In this document: positions 1 to 5,938 of the stretch, piece by piece
How positions within the stretch are numbered: the first letter of the stretch is position 1
Layout of the letters: each line of letters starts with the position of its first letter
DNA from: Acutalibacter sp.
Lineage (GTDB): Bacteria > Bacillota > Clostridia > Oscillospirales > Acutalibacteraceae
Assembly: GCA_022801475.1 (NCBI GenBank)
Contig: JAAWSH010000081.1
Coordinates: 1-7,375, forward strand
Direction: 5' to 3'
Length of the DNA: 7,375 bases
Made by a program: the position numbers and the translations under genes
The notes under the pieces: generated by a model
What the model saw: only the letters and a program-made list of their open reading frames with translations
Told to the model about the DNA's origin: nothing
Database searches by the model: none

Positions 1-975
1 AAGGGCGTGACCACCGAGACCGGCGCGGGCCAGTGGGGCACGGCTCTCTCCATGGCGTGCTCTTACTTGGGCCTGGACTGCAAGGTGTATATGGTAAAGT
101 GCTCCTACGAGCAGAAGCCCTTCCGCCGGGAGGTGATGAAGGTATACGGGGCTGATGTAACCCCCTCTCCCTCGGAGAATACCCAGGTGGGCCGGAAGAT
201 TTTGCAGGAGTTTCCCGGCACCACCGGTTCTTTGGGCTGCGCCATCAGCGAGGCTGTGGAGGTGGCTACCTCCACCCCAGGCTACCGCTATGTGCTGGGC
301 AGCGTGCTGAACCAGGTGTTGCTGCACCAGTCCGTGATTGGTCTGGAGGCAAAGACCGCCCTGGACAAGTATGGCGTGAAACCGGACATTATCATTGGCT
401 GCGCGGGCGGCGGCAGTAACTTGGGCGGTCTGATCGCCCCCTTTATGGGCCAGAAGCTGCGGGGAGAGGCGGATTACCGTTTTATCGCCGTAGAGCCCGC
501 CAGCTGCCCTTCCTTTACCCGGGGCCAGTACCGCTATGACTTCTGTGATACGGGTAAGGTCTGTCCTTTATCCAAAATGTATACCCTGGGCAGCGGATTT
601 ATTCCCTCGGCGGATCACGCGGGGGGCCTGCGCTTCCACGGTATGAGCTCGGTGCTTAGCCAGCTGTACGCCGATGGCCTGATGGAAGCGGTGTCCGTGA
701 AGCAGACCGACGTGTTCCAGGCAGCGGAGGATTTTGCCCGTATCGAGGGCATCCTGCCCGCGCCCGAGAGCAGCCACGCCATTTTGGCTGCGGTAAACGA
801 GGCCATGAAGTGCAAGGAGACCGGTGAGGAAAAGACCATCCTCTTCGGCCTGACGGGCACAGGTTACTTTGACCTGGTGGCCTATGAGAAGTTCCACAAT
901 GGACAGATGAAAGACTATGTGCCCAGTGATGAAGAGATTGCCCAGGCGCTCTCTAAGCTGCCGGTGGTGGAATAA
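1..975 (+). CDS. trpB: TrpB2-type tryptophan synthase beta chain, 5' partial
   Basis: PLP-dependent enzyme that condenses indole with serine to give tryptophan; cytosolic. The frame is open from base 1, so the true start lies upstream and the GTG at 7 is internal. The 324 codons here are the C-terminal part of a family usually about 450 residues long; the PLP-binding lysine region is not in the window. Counting from base 1, ETGAGQWG starts at residue 6, and its Glu corresponds to the catalytic E109 of Salmonella TrpB. The SYEQKPFRR and GADVTPSPS segments are typical of the TrpB2 subfamily rather than of classical TrpB1. The glycine-rich PLP-phosphate loop GGGSN is at 136-140. LTGTGYFD at 284-291 occupies the site of the Ser377 segment that contacts the pyridine nitrogen; Thr replaces Ser. 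No trpA is visible, which fits TrpB2 enzymes that often act without TrpA. The family call is firm; physiological substrate is inferred. Confidence 0.93.
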   Translation, partial: KGVTTETGAGQWGTALSMACSYLGLDCKVYMVKCSYEQKPFRREVMKVYGADVTPSPSENTQVGRKILQEFPGTTGSLGCAISEAVEVATSTPGYRYVLGSVLNQVLLHQSVIGLEAKTALDKYGVKPDIIIGCAGGGSNLGGLIAPFMGQKLRGEADYRFIAVEPASCPSFTRGQYRYDFCDTGKVCPLSKMYTLGSGFIPSADHAGGLRFHGMSSVLSQLYADGLMEAVSVKQTDVFQAAEDFARIEGILPAPESSHAILAAVNEAMKCKETGEEKTILFGLTGTGYFDLVAYEKFHNGQMKDYVPSDEEIAQALSKLPVVE

Positions 976-1022
976 ATCATACTTCCCACGCACCGTAATA
1001 AAGAATAAGCGCCATACCAGGA

Positions 1023-1047
1023 GTCCAGGAGGCAGGTCCTCCTGGAC
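1023..1047 (+). terminator. Hairpin after trpB, probable terminator
   Basis: A perfect 10-bp GC-rich stem (GTCCAGGAGG at 1023-1032 with CCTCCTGGAC at 1038-1047) encloses a 5-nt loop, 48 nt after the trpB stop and before the next promoter. The stem extends by two more G-C pairs after one A/C mismatch. The downstream tract (CCCGTGTCTTTG) is only weakly T-rich, so termination is likely from position and stem strength but is not a textbook case. Confidence 0.55.
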
Positions 1048-1099
1048 CCCGTGTCTTTGAAACCCCTGCAAACTTTCTGTTAATAACCCTGGGGAAGCC

Positions 1100-1128
1100 T
1101 TGATAAAACAAAAAAAATGGTCTATAAT
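1100..1128 (+). promoter_or_regulatory. Sigma-A type promoter for the membrane-anchored protein
   Basis: A -35 box TTGATA (1100-1105, 5 of 6 consensus bases) and a perfect -10 box TATAAT (1123-1128) are separated by exactly 17 bp. Transcription would start near 1135, leaving a short leader containing a GGAGG Shine-Dalgarno at 1148-1152. The promoter's place after a hairpin and directly before a gene supports it, and it rules out translation starting at the TTG of 1128. Confidence 0.8.
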
Positions 1129-1163
1129 TGCAATATCTACATTTTACGGAGGTGCACGGTTCA

Positions 1164-1934
1164 TTGGCCAGAGAAAGATATTTGGTACACGCGGGAGAGG
1201 ATACCATCCACTCCAACGTCATAGAATTAAGGACGGCAAAGGACAAGCGGCAGAACTGGTGGTTTTATCATAAGGTTCACTTGATGGTGGGAATTCTAGC
1301 GGTGGTAGGGGTGGCAAGCCTCATCTACTCCATCGTGTCCCAGGTGGAGCCGGACTATTCCATTGGTCTGCTCACCTCCTATTCTATGCCCTCAGAGGCT
1401 CAGAAGCAGATTAGCGGCTATATTGAGCGATATGCCGAGGACCGTAATGGCGACGGTAAGGTGGTGGTACAGCTGAATAACTACGTGATGAACAGTGGTG
1501 AGACGGATGTGCAGATGATTCAGGCGTCTATGACCCGCTTTGCGGGAGATGCTTCGCTGAGCGAGTGCATGCTTTACCTTCATGACGCCGAGGCCTTTGG
1601 CCAGATGCAGCCCCAGTTCCAAAGCTTTTTCCAGTATAATGACGGAACCCCCATGCCGGAGGACGCCACGGACTATGACAAGGCCATGTACGCCTGGGAC
1701 GAGGTGTCGGCTTTTCAGAACTTTCAGGCAGCCGAGATGGAAACAGTAGGCGGCTGGACCCCCGAGGTACTGGAAGAGCTGTGTGGCCGGCTGCGAATTT
1801 CGGTGCGGGCCATGGAGGGCAGTGGCTTTGCCAAGGACGAGAAGAAAGTGGCCTACTATGAGGATTCGGTGGCCCTTTTAGACCGGCTGATCAGGGACGA
1901 ACCGCAGAACCAGGAGACCCCAGAGAACCAATAA
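1164..1934 (+). CDS. Membrane-anchored extracytoplasmic protein, unknown function
   Basis: Function not recognised. With the TTG at 1164 as start the protein has 256 residues. That start is chosen because GGAGG at 1148-1152 lies 11 nt upstream, and because the only earlier in-frame alternatives are the GTG at 1152, which overlaps the ribosome site, and a TTG inside the -10 box. The N-terminal 37 or so residues are polar and basic ([13 protein letters not shown]), followed by one hydrophobic segment at about 38-58 ([19 protein letters not shown]). Positive-inside logic puts the remaining 195 or so residues outside. There is no lipobox cysteine and no signal-peptidase site that I can argue for. 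The extracytoplasmic part has an EF-hand-like DRNGDG at 93-98 and an acidic, Gln/Asn-rich tail. It seems to be a single-gene unit: its own promoter lies before it, and 130 nt separate it from leuC. Similar anchored small proteins are common in gut Clostridia from memory; I cannot name a family. Confidence 0.8.
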   Translation: MARERYLVHAGEDTIHSNVIELRTAKDKRQNWWFYHKVHLMVGILAVVGVASLIYSIVSQVEPDYSIGLLTSYSMPSEAQKQISGYIERYAEDRNGDGKVVVQLNNYVMNSGETDVQMIQASMTRFAGDASLSECMLYLHDAEAFGQMQPQFQSFFQYNDGTPMPEDATDYDKAMYAWDEVSAFQNFQAAEMETVGGWTPEVLEELCGRLRISVRAMEGSGFAKDEKKVAYYEDSVALLDRLIRDEPQNQETPENQ

Positions 1935-1948
1935 CAAAAGGGATATAT

Positions 1949-2009
1949 TGCGCGGTCCTGGGAAGTGCCCAAGCTCCTGGCAATTTCCGCCCTTGCCCCT
2001 TTTCGCGCA
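1949..2009 (+). other. Possible structured leader upstream of leuC
   Basis: The 130 nt between the upstream stop and leuC can fold. TGCGCG at 1949-1954 pairs with CGCGCA at 2004-2009. Inside it, GGAAGTGCC at 1961-1969 pairs with GGCAATTTCC at 1979-1988 around a 9-nt loop, with one bulged A and one G-T wobble. It could be an attenuator, a terminator for the upstream gene, or chance. I see no T-box motif, no Leu-rich leader peptide and no convincing promoter. Confidence 0.25.
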
Positions 2010-2064
2010 GACGGTCTTTATGAAGCCCGACTTAAAAAATTCTGAAAGGAACGTGACCAAAAAC

Positions 2065-3324
2065 ATGGGAATGACAATGACGCAAAAAATTTTAGCAGCC
2101 CACGCCGGACTGGACTCTGTACAGCCTGGCCAGCTGGTAGAGGCCAGCCTGGACATGGTGCTGGGCAATGACATCACCTCGCCAGTGGCTATCAACGAGT
2201 TTGAAAAGTGCGGGGCCACCGGGGTGTTCCACAAGGACAAGATTGCCCTGGTGCTGGACCATTTTGTGCCCAATAAGGACATTAAGGCCGCCCAGCAGTG
2301 CAAACAGACCCGGCAGTTCGCGGACAAATATAACATCACCAATTTCTTCGACGTGGGCCAAATGGGCATTGAGCATGCCCTGTTGCCTGAAAAGGGCCTG
2401 GTGGGCCCGGGCTGTGCCTGCGTGGGAGCTGACTCCCACACCTGTACTTATGGGGCCTTGGGGGCCTTCTCCACAGGCGTGGGCTCCACGGATATGGCTG
2501 CGGCCATGATTACAGGCAAGCTATGGTTTAAGATTCCCTCTGCCATTCAGGTGGAGCTTAAGGGCCAGCTGCATGGGCATGTGAGCGGCAAGGACGTGAT
2601 TTTGCACCTCATCGGGGAAATCGGTGTGGACGGCGCCCTATACCAGTCCCTGGAGTTTACTGGCGAGGGGGTAGCCTCTTTGAGCATGGACGACCGGTTT
2701 ACTATCGCCAATATGGCCATTGAGGCCGGGGCCAAAAACGGCATTTTCCCAGTGGACGAGAAGACCTTAGAGTACTGCAAGAACCGCTGCCAAGGGGAGA
2801 CTAAAGTCTATGAAGCGGACGCCGACGCAGTGTATGAGCGCAACGTGACCATTGACCTTGGTACCCTGCGGCCCACGGTCTCCATGCCTCATCTGCCGGA
2901 GAACACCCGGCTTATTGAGGAGGTCAGCGACGTAAAGATCGACCAGAGCGTGATTGGCTCCTGCACCAACGGACGTATCAGTGATATGCGCGTGGCCGCC
3001 CAGATTATGAAGGGTAAAAAAGTGGCCAAGGGCGTGCGCTGCATTGTAATTCCCGCCACCCAGGAGGTGTACCTCCAGTGCATCCGCGAGGGCCTGGCCG
3101 AAATCTTCATCGAGGCCGGGGCTGTATTCAGCACCCCTACCTGTGGGCCCTGTCTGGGGGGATATATGGGCATTTTGGCCCAGGGCGAGCGGGCGGTTTC
3201 CACCACCAACCGGAACTTTGTGGGCCGCATGGGCCATGTGGAGTCCGAGGTGGTGCTCTCTAGCCCCGCCGTGGCCGCAGCCAGCGCCCTCACCGGTTAT
3301 CTCACCGACCCCGCTAAGCTGTAA
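2065..3324 (+). CDS. leuC: 3-isopropylmalate dehydratase large subunit (LeuC/HACN type)
   Basis: Large [4Fe-4S] subunit of isopropylmalate isomerase, which with LeuD converts 2- to 3-isopropylmalate in leucine synthesis. At 419 residues it has the size of the shorter archaeal/clostridial LeuC class. The start ATG at 2065 is chosen because [15 protein letters not shown] is a characteristic N-terminus of this class; ATGs at 2071 and 2077 are close alternatives. AAAGGA at 2045-2050 is a slightly distant ribosome site. [15 protein letters not shown] (from residue 121) is the aconitase-family substrate and cluster region. The three cluster ligands are present: Cys300 in GSCTNGR, and Cys360 and Cys363 in TCGPCLGG. 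The next gene starts 12 nt after the stop, so it heads a transcription unit, but its partner leuD lies 1.7 kb further on. Homoaconitase or another hydroxyacid isomerase is the main alternative, because the family cannot be separated by the large subunit alone. Confidence 0.93.
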   Translation: MGMTMTQKILAAHAGLDSVQPGQLVEASLDMVLGNDITSPVAINEFEKCGATGVFHKDKIALVLDHFVPNKDIKAAQQCKQTRQFADKYNITNFFDVGQMGIEHALLPEKGLVGPGCACVGADSHTCTYGALGAFSTGVGSTDMAAAMITGKLWFKIPSAIQVELKGQLHGHVSGKDVILHLIGEIGVDGALYQSLEFTGEGVASLSMDDRFTIANMAIEAGAKNGIFPVDEKTLEYCKNRCQGETKVYEADADAVYERNVTIDLGTLRPTVSMPHLPENTRLIEEVSDVKIDQSVIGSCTNGRISDMRVAAQIMKGKKVAKGVRCIVIPATQEVYLQCIREGLAEIFIEAGAVFSTPTCGPCLGGYMGILAQGERAVSTTNRNFVGRMGHVESEVVLSSPAVAAASALTGYLTDPAKL

Positions 3325-3336
3325 GGAGAATCCCCC

Positions 3337-4224
3337 ATGAGTAAAGAAGAGGAGCGCCTTCCACTGCTGGAGACCCGGCGGCTGATTCTGCGAGCGCCGG
3401 AAAAAGCGGACGCTCCCGCCTTTTTGGCCCTGTGGCAGCAGGAATTTGTGCGCAGGTACAACGTCTTTGGCAAGCTGCCCAGCCTGGAAGAGGCGGAGGA
3501 TATTCTGACCCAGAACCCGGGCAGCCAGTTGGCGCTGGTCCAGAAGGACGGCGGCGTGGTGCTTGGGCGCGTGGGGATAGAGAGCGACCGCCTGCGCTTT
3601 CGCGTCAAGTCCTTTTCCCTGGACTACTACTTGGGGGAGGCCTGGGCCCGGCAGGGCTATATGACCGAGGCCCTGGAACGGGTGCTGGATTACTTATTTA
3701 CCCAGCGGGGCGCGGAGCTTGTTTCCGCCCGGGCGTTTACGGCAAACGCCGCCTCCCTGGGAATCTTGGAAAGGCTGGGCTTTACCCGGGAGGGGACCCT
3801 GCGCCGGGGGGTACGTACCTATGAGGACAAATGCTTTGACGACGCCCTGTTCTCCCTGCTTCGAGAAGAGTGGGCGCTGCGCCGCCCTGAGAGCTTTCCC
3901 CAGCTGGGGGACCGGGTCGCCATCAAAATAGACCGCCCCCTGGGCACGATGCACCCCCGGTGCCCAGATATTGTCTACTCCGTCAACTATGGATACGTGC
4001 CTGGGGTTATAGCTCCCGACGGCGCGGAGCAAGACGCCTACGTGTTGGGGGTGGATGTGCCCCTGGAGACCTTCACAGGCCGGCTGATTGCTGTCATCCA
4101 CCGCTTGGATGACGTGGAGGAAAAGTGGGTGCTGGCTCCAGAGGGGATGTGCTTTACTAAGGAAGAGATTAAATCCGCCGTCTGGTTTGTAGAGCAATAT
4201 TACCATATAGAGATAAGGATGTGA
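3337..4224 (+). CDS. GNAT acetyltransferase fused to inorganic pyrophosphatase-like domain
   Basis: A 295-residue two-domain protein. Residues 8-180 are a GNAT N-acetyltransferase of the RimJ/Acetyltransf_3 kind: the opening LETRRLILRAPEKAD, the acetyl-CoA-binding turn ARQGYMTEAL at 104-113, and the NAASLGILERLGFTREG helix-strand motif at 137-153. Residues 188-295 resemble the small clostridial version of family I inorganic pyrophosphatase: IDRPLG at 198-203, VNYGY at 216-220 and DGAEQDAY at 228-235. Compared with E. coli PPase, D228 and D233 match D65 and D70, but A230 stands where the metal-binding D67 should be. D258 and K263 may match D97 and K104. Hydrolysis of pyrophosphate is therefore doubtful. 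AAGGAG overlaps the leuC stop, 8 nt before the ATG, so the gene is translationally close to leuC. Acyl acceptor unknown. Both domain assignments are fairly secure; any joint function is inference. Confidence 0.85.
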   Translation: MSKEEERLPLLETRRLILRAPEKADAPAFLALWQQEFVRRYNVFGKLPSLEEAEDILTQNPGSQLALVQKDGGVVLGRVGIESDRLRFRVKSFSLDYYLGEAWARQGYMTEALERVLDYLFTQRGAELVSARAFTANAASLGILERLGFTREGTLRRGVRTYEDKCFDDALFSLLREEWALRRPESFPQLGDRVAIKIDRPLGTMHPRCPDIVYSVNYGYVPGVIAPDGAEQDAYVLGVDVPLETFTGRLIAVIHRLDDVEEKWVLAPEGMCFTKEEIKSAVWFVEQYYHIEIRM

Positions 4225-4233
4225 GGGAGAACG

Positions 4234-4443
4234 ATGCCCTATATTTCTATCGAGTGCGGCGCGCTGGCCAAAGAGCAAAAGGCGGAGCTGATCCGGCAGT
4301 TGACCGCCACGGCGGCGGAGGTAACAAATATTCCCGCCGGTTTTTTCACTGTGACCATCAAAGAGCTGCCAGACGAGAACTTCGGCATCGGCGGCAGGGA
4401 TATTGGAGAGAGCAAAGCAGAGTATATGGCCAGGGGAAAATAG
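4234..4443 (+). CDS. 4-oxalocrotonate tautomerase-family small protein
   Basis: A 69-residue protein (the canonical enzyme has 62). After Met removal Pro1 would be the N-terminal catalytic base (MPYISIECG). The body follows the 4-OT pattern: an EQKAELIRQLT helix at about 14-24, a central Pro at the 33-34 turn, and the near-C-terminal FGIGG seen in 4-OT itself. My by-eye alignment puts Leu and Thr where 4-OT has Arg11 and Arg39, the two substrate carboxylate-binding arginines. It is therefore probably not a 4-oxalocrotonate tautomerase, and the real substrate is unknown. GAGGGAGA at 4223-4230 overlaps the preceding stop, and the gap is only 9 nt, so it is co-translated with the acetyltransferase fusion. 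The cupin follows after 12 nt. Confidence 0.88.
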   Translation: MPYISIECGALAKEQKAELIRQLTATAAEVTNIPAGFFTVTIKELPDENFGIGGRDIGESKAEYMARGK

Positions 4444-4455
4444 GAGGAAAGAGCT

Positions 4456-4929
4456 ATGAAGCCAGCGGAGAGCGTCATACACAAAAACCTGACCCAGCTG
4501 GAGGCCCAGCACAGAGCCGGCCCGGACCAATACGAATACTACCGCCGGAAGTTTGTGCCATTGGGCGGAGCCAACCAGTGTGTGGTGAGCGTGTACGAAA
4601 TACCGCCGGGAAAGGACGCGTATCCCTACCATTTCCACGTAAAAAATGAGGAAGTATTCTTTATTGTCAGCGGCCGGGGACTTCTGCGGACCCCGGATGG
4701 AGAGCGGGAAGTAGGGGCCGGGGACCTGCTGTTTTTTCCAGCTGAACCTGGCGGAGCCCATAAACTCACCAATTCCGGTGAAGACTCTCTGGTCTATGTT
4801 GACTTTGACACCCAAAACGCCCTGGACGTTGCGGTTTACCCGGACTCCCACAAAATTGGCGTGTGGGGCCGGGGAATCAACCGGGTTTTCTTGGAAGAGG
4901 ACGCGGTGGACTATTACGCTGGGGAATAA
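4456..4929 (+). CDS. Cupin-domain protein (single-domain, metal-binding)
   Basis: A 157-residue single cupin. Both conserved cupin motifs are visible. Motif 1 has His59, His61 and Glu65 (PYHFHVKNEE), continuing to VSGRG. Motif 2 starts GAGDLLFFPA and includes PGGAHKLTN with His102. All four usual metal ligands are kept, so a metal-binding beta-barrel, enzymatic or sugar/acid-sensing, is expected. Substrate cannot be told from sequence. A 50-residue N-terminal extension precedes the barrel, and a tail of about 40 residues (DSHKIGVWGRGINRVF) follows it. AGGAGG at 4442-4447 overlaps the tautomerase stop, 8 nt before the ATG, so the gene closes the block of three between leuC and leuD. Cupins and small tautomerases often accompany small-molecule catabolism; linking them to one pathway here is inference. 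Confidence 0.9.
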   Translation: MKPAESVIHKNLTQLEAQHRAGPDQYEYYRRKFVPLGGANQCVVSVYEIPPGKDAYPYHFHVKNEEVFFIVSGRGLLRTPDGEREVGAGDLLFFPAEPGGAHKLTNSGEDSLVYVDFDTQNALDVAVYPDSHKIGVWGRGINRVFLEEDAVDYYAGE

Positions 4930-5008
4930 AAGGACTGTCGGCGGAGCAGATACAAAGCCCAAGATTGGTAAAGCCAGCATTTCCCTGCCGAGGCCAAACG
5001 AAATAAAC

Positions 5009-5014
5009 TATAAT
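5009..5014 (+). promoter_or_regulatory. Possible -10 box upstream of leuD
   Basis: A perfect TATAAT sits 22 nt before the leuD start, in the only long gap (106 nt) of the leuC-leuD region. The best -35 match (CTGCCG at 4985-4990, 18-bp spacer) keeps only 3 of 6 bases, so an independent leuD promoter is possible but weak on sequence. The very short leader it would give still includes AGGAG at 5021-5025. Confidence 0.35.
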
Positions 5015-5035
5015 TAAAAAAGGAGCGACAAAGCT

Positions 5036-5524
5036 ATGAACGCAAAAGGAAGGGTATACAAGTATGGGGACGATGTGAACACAGACGTGATCATCCCCGC
5101 CCGGTATCTGAACACAGCCTCTCATGCGGAGCTGGCCAGCCACTGCATGGAGGATATTGACAAGGATTTTGTGAAAAATGTAAAGCCCGGCGACGTGGTG
5201 GTGGCTGGCAAAAACTTTGGCTGTGGTTCCTCCCGGGAACATGCGCCCATTGCCCTGAAAGCCTCTGAAGTATCTTGTGTGATTGCCAAAACTTTCGCCC
5301 GCATTTTCTACCGAAACTCCATCAATATCGGCTTCCCAATTTTGGAGTGCCCGGAAGCCGCAGAGGAGATTGCTCCTGGGGACGTGGTAGCGGTGAATTT
5401 TGACACAGGCCTGATCACTGACGAGACCACTGGCAAGACCTACCAGGCCCAGCCCTATCCCGAATTTTTGCAGAATATCATTGCCAGCGGCGGGCTGATG
5501 GAGTCCATTAGAAGCAAGGGCTAA
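5036..5524 (+). CDS. leuD: 3-isopropylmalate dehydratase small subunit (LeuD)
   Basis: Small 'swivel' subunit that completes the active site of LeuC; 162 residues, normal for the archaeal/clostridial LeuD class (shorter than the about 200-residue proteobacterial LeuD). The ATG has AGGAG 10 nt upstream. Visible motifs: [17 protein letters not shown] (11-27), the conserved [10 protein letters not shown] (62-71) and [15 protein letters not shown]. The YLNT tetrapeptide at 24-27 lies in the loop reported to set substrate choice in this family (YLRT-type for isopropylmalate versus YLVY/YLRY-like for homoaconitate). YLNT is nearer to the isopropylmalate form, though the call is by analogy. It is encoded apart from leuC, three genes downstream. 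A palindromic element begins 75 nt after its stop; no leuB follows. Confidence 0.92.
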   Translation: MNAKGRVYKYGDDVNTDVIIPARYLNTASHAELASHCMEDIDKDFVKNVKPGDVVVAGKNFGCGSSREHAPIALKASEVSCVIAKTFARIFYRNSINIGFPILECPEAAEEIAPGDVVAVNFDTGLITDETTGKTYQAQPYPEFLQNIIASGGLMESIRSKG

Positions 5525-5599
5525 GGCGGCTGTTTGGAGACGAGTAGAGAAGAGACCGCCAGTTGGCCAGGGGCTTCCAAAAACTTTACATTTTCCCTT

Positions 5600-5616
5600 T
5601 AGGGCTTGTTTGAAAA
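5600..5616 (+). repeat. Left terminal inverted repeat of the outer element
   Basis: TAGGGCTTGTTTGAAAA, perfectly complementary to 5905-5921. Confidence 0.9.
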
Positions 5617-5674
5617 ATCCAAAACGCCGTCTTTTTGCCCAGAAGAGGCTGCTTTCCGCGATCCTCGTCAACCG

Positions 5675-5693
5675 CTAGAGTCTGTTTGAAAAC
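5675..5693 (+). repeat. Left inverted repeat of the inner element (with CTAG)
   Basis: CTAGAGTCTGTTTGAAAAC, matching the reverse complement of 5823-5841 at 18 of 19 positions (one G/T difference). Confidence 0.85.
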
Positions 5694-5837
5694 CGGAGAA
5701 GTGCAGGATTTTTGACCAGAAATGAGGGACTTCAATGAAAAAACCGCAAGAAAGGCTGCCGCCTTTCCAGGATTTTTGACACCAAAAGCTCCTTTTCTGC
5801 TCAAAACAGACAGTATTTCGGAGTTTTAAAACAGACT
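5679..5837. mobile_element. Inner MITE-like copy nested at the centre of the outer element
   Basis: A 159-bp segment with its own inverted ends, directly flanked by CTAG on both sides (5675-5678 and 5838-5841) like a 4-bp target duplication. Including the CTAGs, the ends (5675-5693 and 5823-5841) match in inverse orientation at 18 of 19 positions. Its end sequence, TAGAGTCTGTTTGAAAA, differs from the outer terminus at few positions. Internal blocks are shared too: TTTTTGACCAGAA at 5709-5721 recalls TTTTTGCCCAGAA at 5632-5644, and 5731-5750 matches the reverse complement of 5847-5866 at 17 of 20 bases. A 7-bp stem (5750-5756 with 5761-5767, loop TGCC) marks its centre. Confidence 0.65.
5704..5780 (+). 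repeat. 13-bp direct repeat inside the inner element
   Basis: CAGGATTTTTGAC occurs at 5704-5716 and again at 5768-5780, 64 bp apart in the same orientation. It could be a transposase-binding subterminal repeat or a remnant of internal duplication. Confidence 0.7.
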
Positions 5838-5841
5838 CTAG
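5823..5841 (-). repeat. Right inverted repeat of the inner element (with CTAG)
   Basis: GTTTTAAAACAGACTCTAG; partner of 5675-5693. The CTAG at its outer edge is palindromic, so the exact element boundary is ambiguous by up to 4 bp. Confidence 0.85.
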
Positions 5842-5904
5842 GTTGACTTGCGGTATTCTCCTTGAAATGGACCTCTTCTGGGCAGAAATTCGTCATTCTC
5901 TCTA

Positions 5905-5921
5905 TTTTCAAACAAGCCCTA
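5905..5921 (-). repeat. Right terminal inverted repeat of the outer element
   Basis: Perfect 17-bp inverse copy of the left end; its last base is one base upstream of the AAAGGA ribosome site of the next gene. Confidence 0.9.
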
Positions 5922-5938
5922 GAAAGGATGTGAATGAA

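Larger units (their letters stand above)
5600..5921. mobile_element. Palindromic MITE-like element (outer element, containing a second copy)
   Basis: A 322-bp non-coding element fills most of the 414-nt gap between leuD and the next gene. Its ends are a perfect 17-bp inverted repeat, TAGGGCTTGTTTGAAAA at 5600-5616 and its reverse complement at 5905-5921. Pairing resumes further in with a perfect 13-bp block, TGCCCAGAAGAGG at 5636-5648 against 5872-5884, and then GTCAACC at 5667-5673 against 5841-5847. It begins and ends in TA, compatible with a TA target duplication. There is no ORF for a transposase, so it would be mobilised in trans. Removing the inner element and one CTAG leaves about 159 bp. 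Parent family not identified; TA- or YTAR-targeting groups such as IS5-like or IS630-like elements are candidates. Confidence 0.75.

Noticed and set aside
1128..1163. Start at TTG 1128 for the membrane-anchored protein
   Set aside because: That TTG overlaps the last base of a perfect -10 box and precedes the expected transcription start.
1948..2064. Extended start (TTG at 1948) for leuC
   Set aside because: The added 39 residues do not resemble LeuC, whereas [15 protein letters not shown] at 2065 is a family-typical N-terminus.
1935..2064. T-box leucine riboswitch before leuC
   Set aside because: The T-box sequence and a following terminator helix are not present in this 130-nt leader.
3694..4980. 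428-codon minus-strand open frame across the acetyltransferase fusion, tautomerase and cupin
   Set aside because: It opposes three well-supported genes with recognisable families and looks like a GC-rich antisense shadow with no family motifs. Other minus-strand frames (for example 568-1071 and 2767-3237) were rejected likewise.
5525..5560. GGCGG/CCGCC pairing after leuD as terminator
   Set aside because: Five base pairs around a 26-nt loop with no T-tract; the downstream palindromic element is a likelier 3' structure.
5776..5781. Perfect TTGACA within the inner element as an outward promoter
   Set aside because: No acceptable -10 box occurs 16-18 bp downstream.
5600..5921. CRISPR array or tRNA-related repeat in the leuD to HdrB gap
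   Set aside because: The repeats are inverted and concentric, with a single short direct repeat and no regular spacers or cloverleaf.
5843..5938. Extended start (TTG at 5843) for the HdrB-like gene
   Set aside because: The extra 32 codons lie mostly in the right arm of the mobile element and have no ribosome site; the GTG at 5939 has a well-placed AAAGGA.
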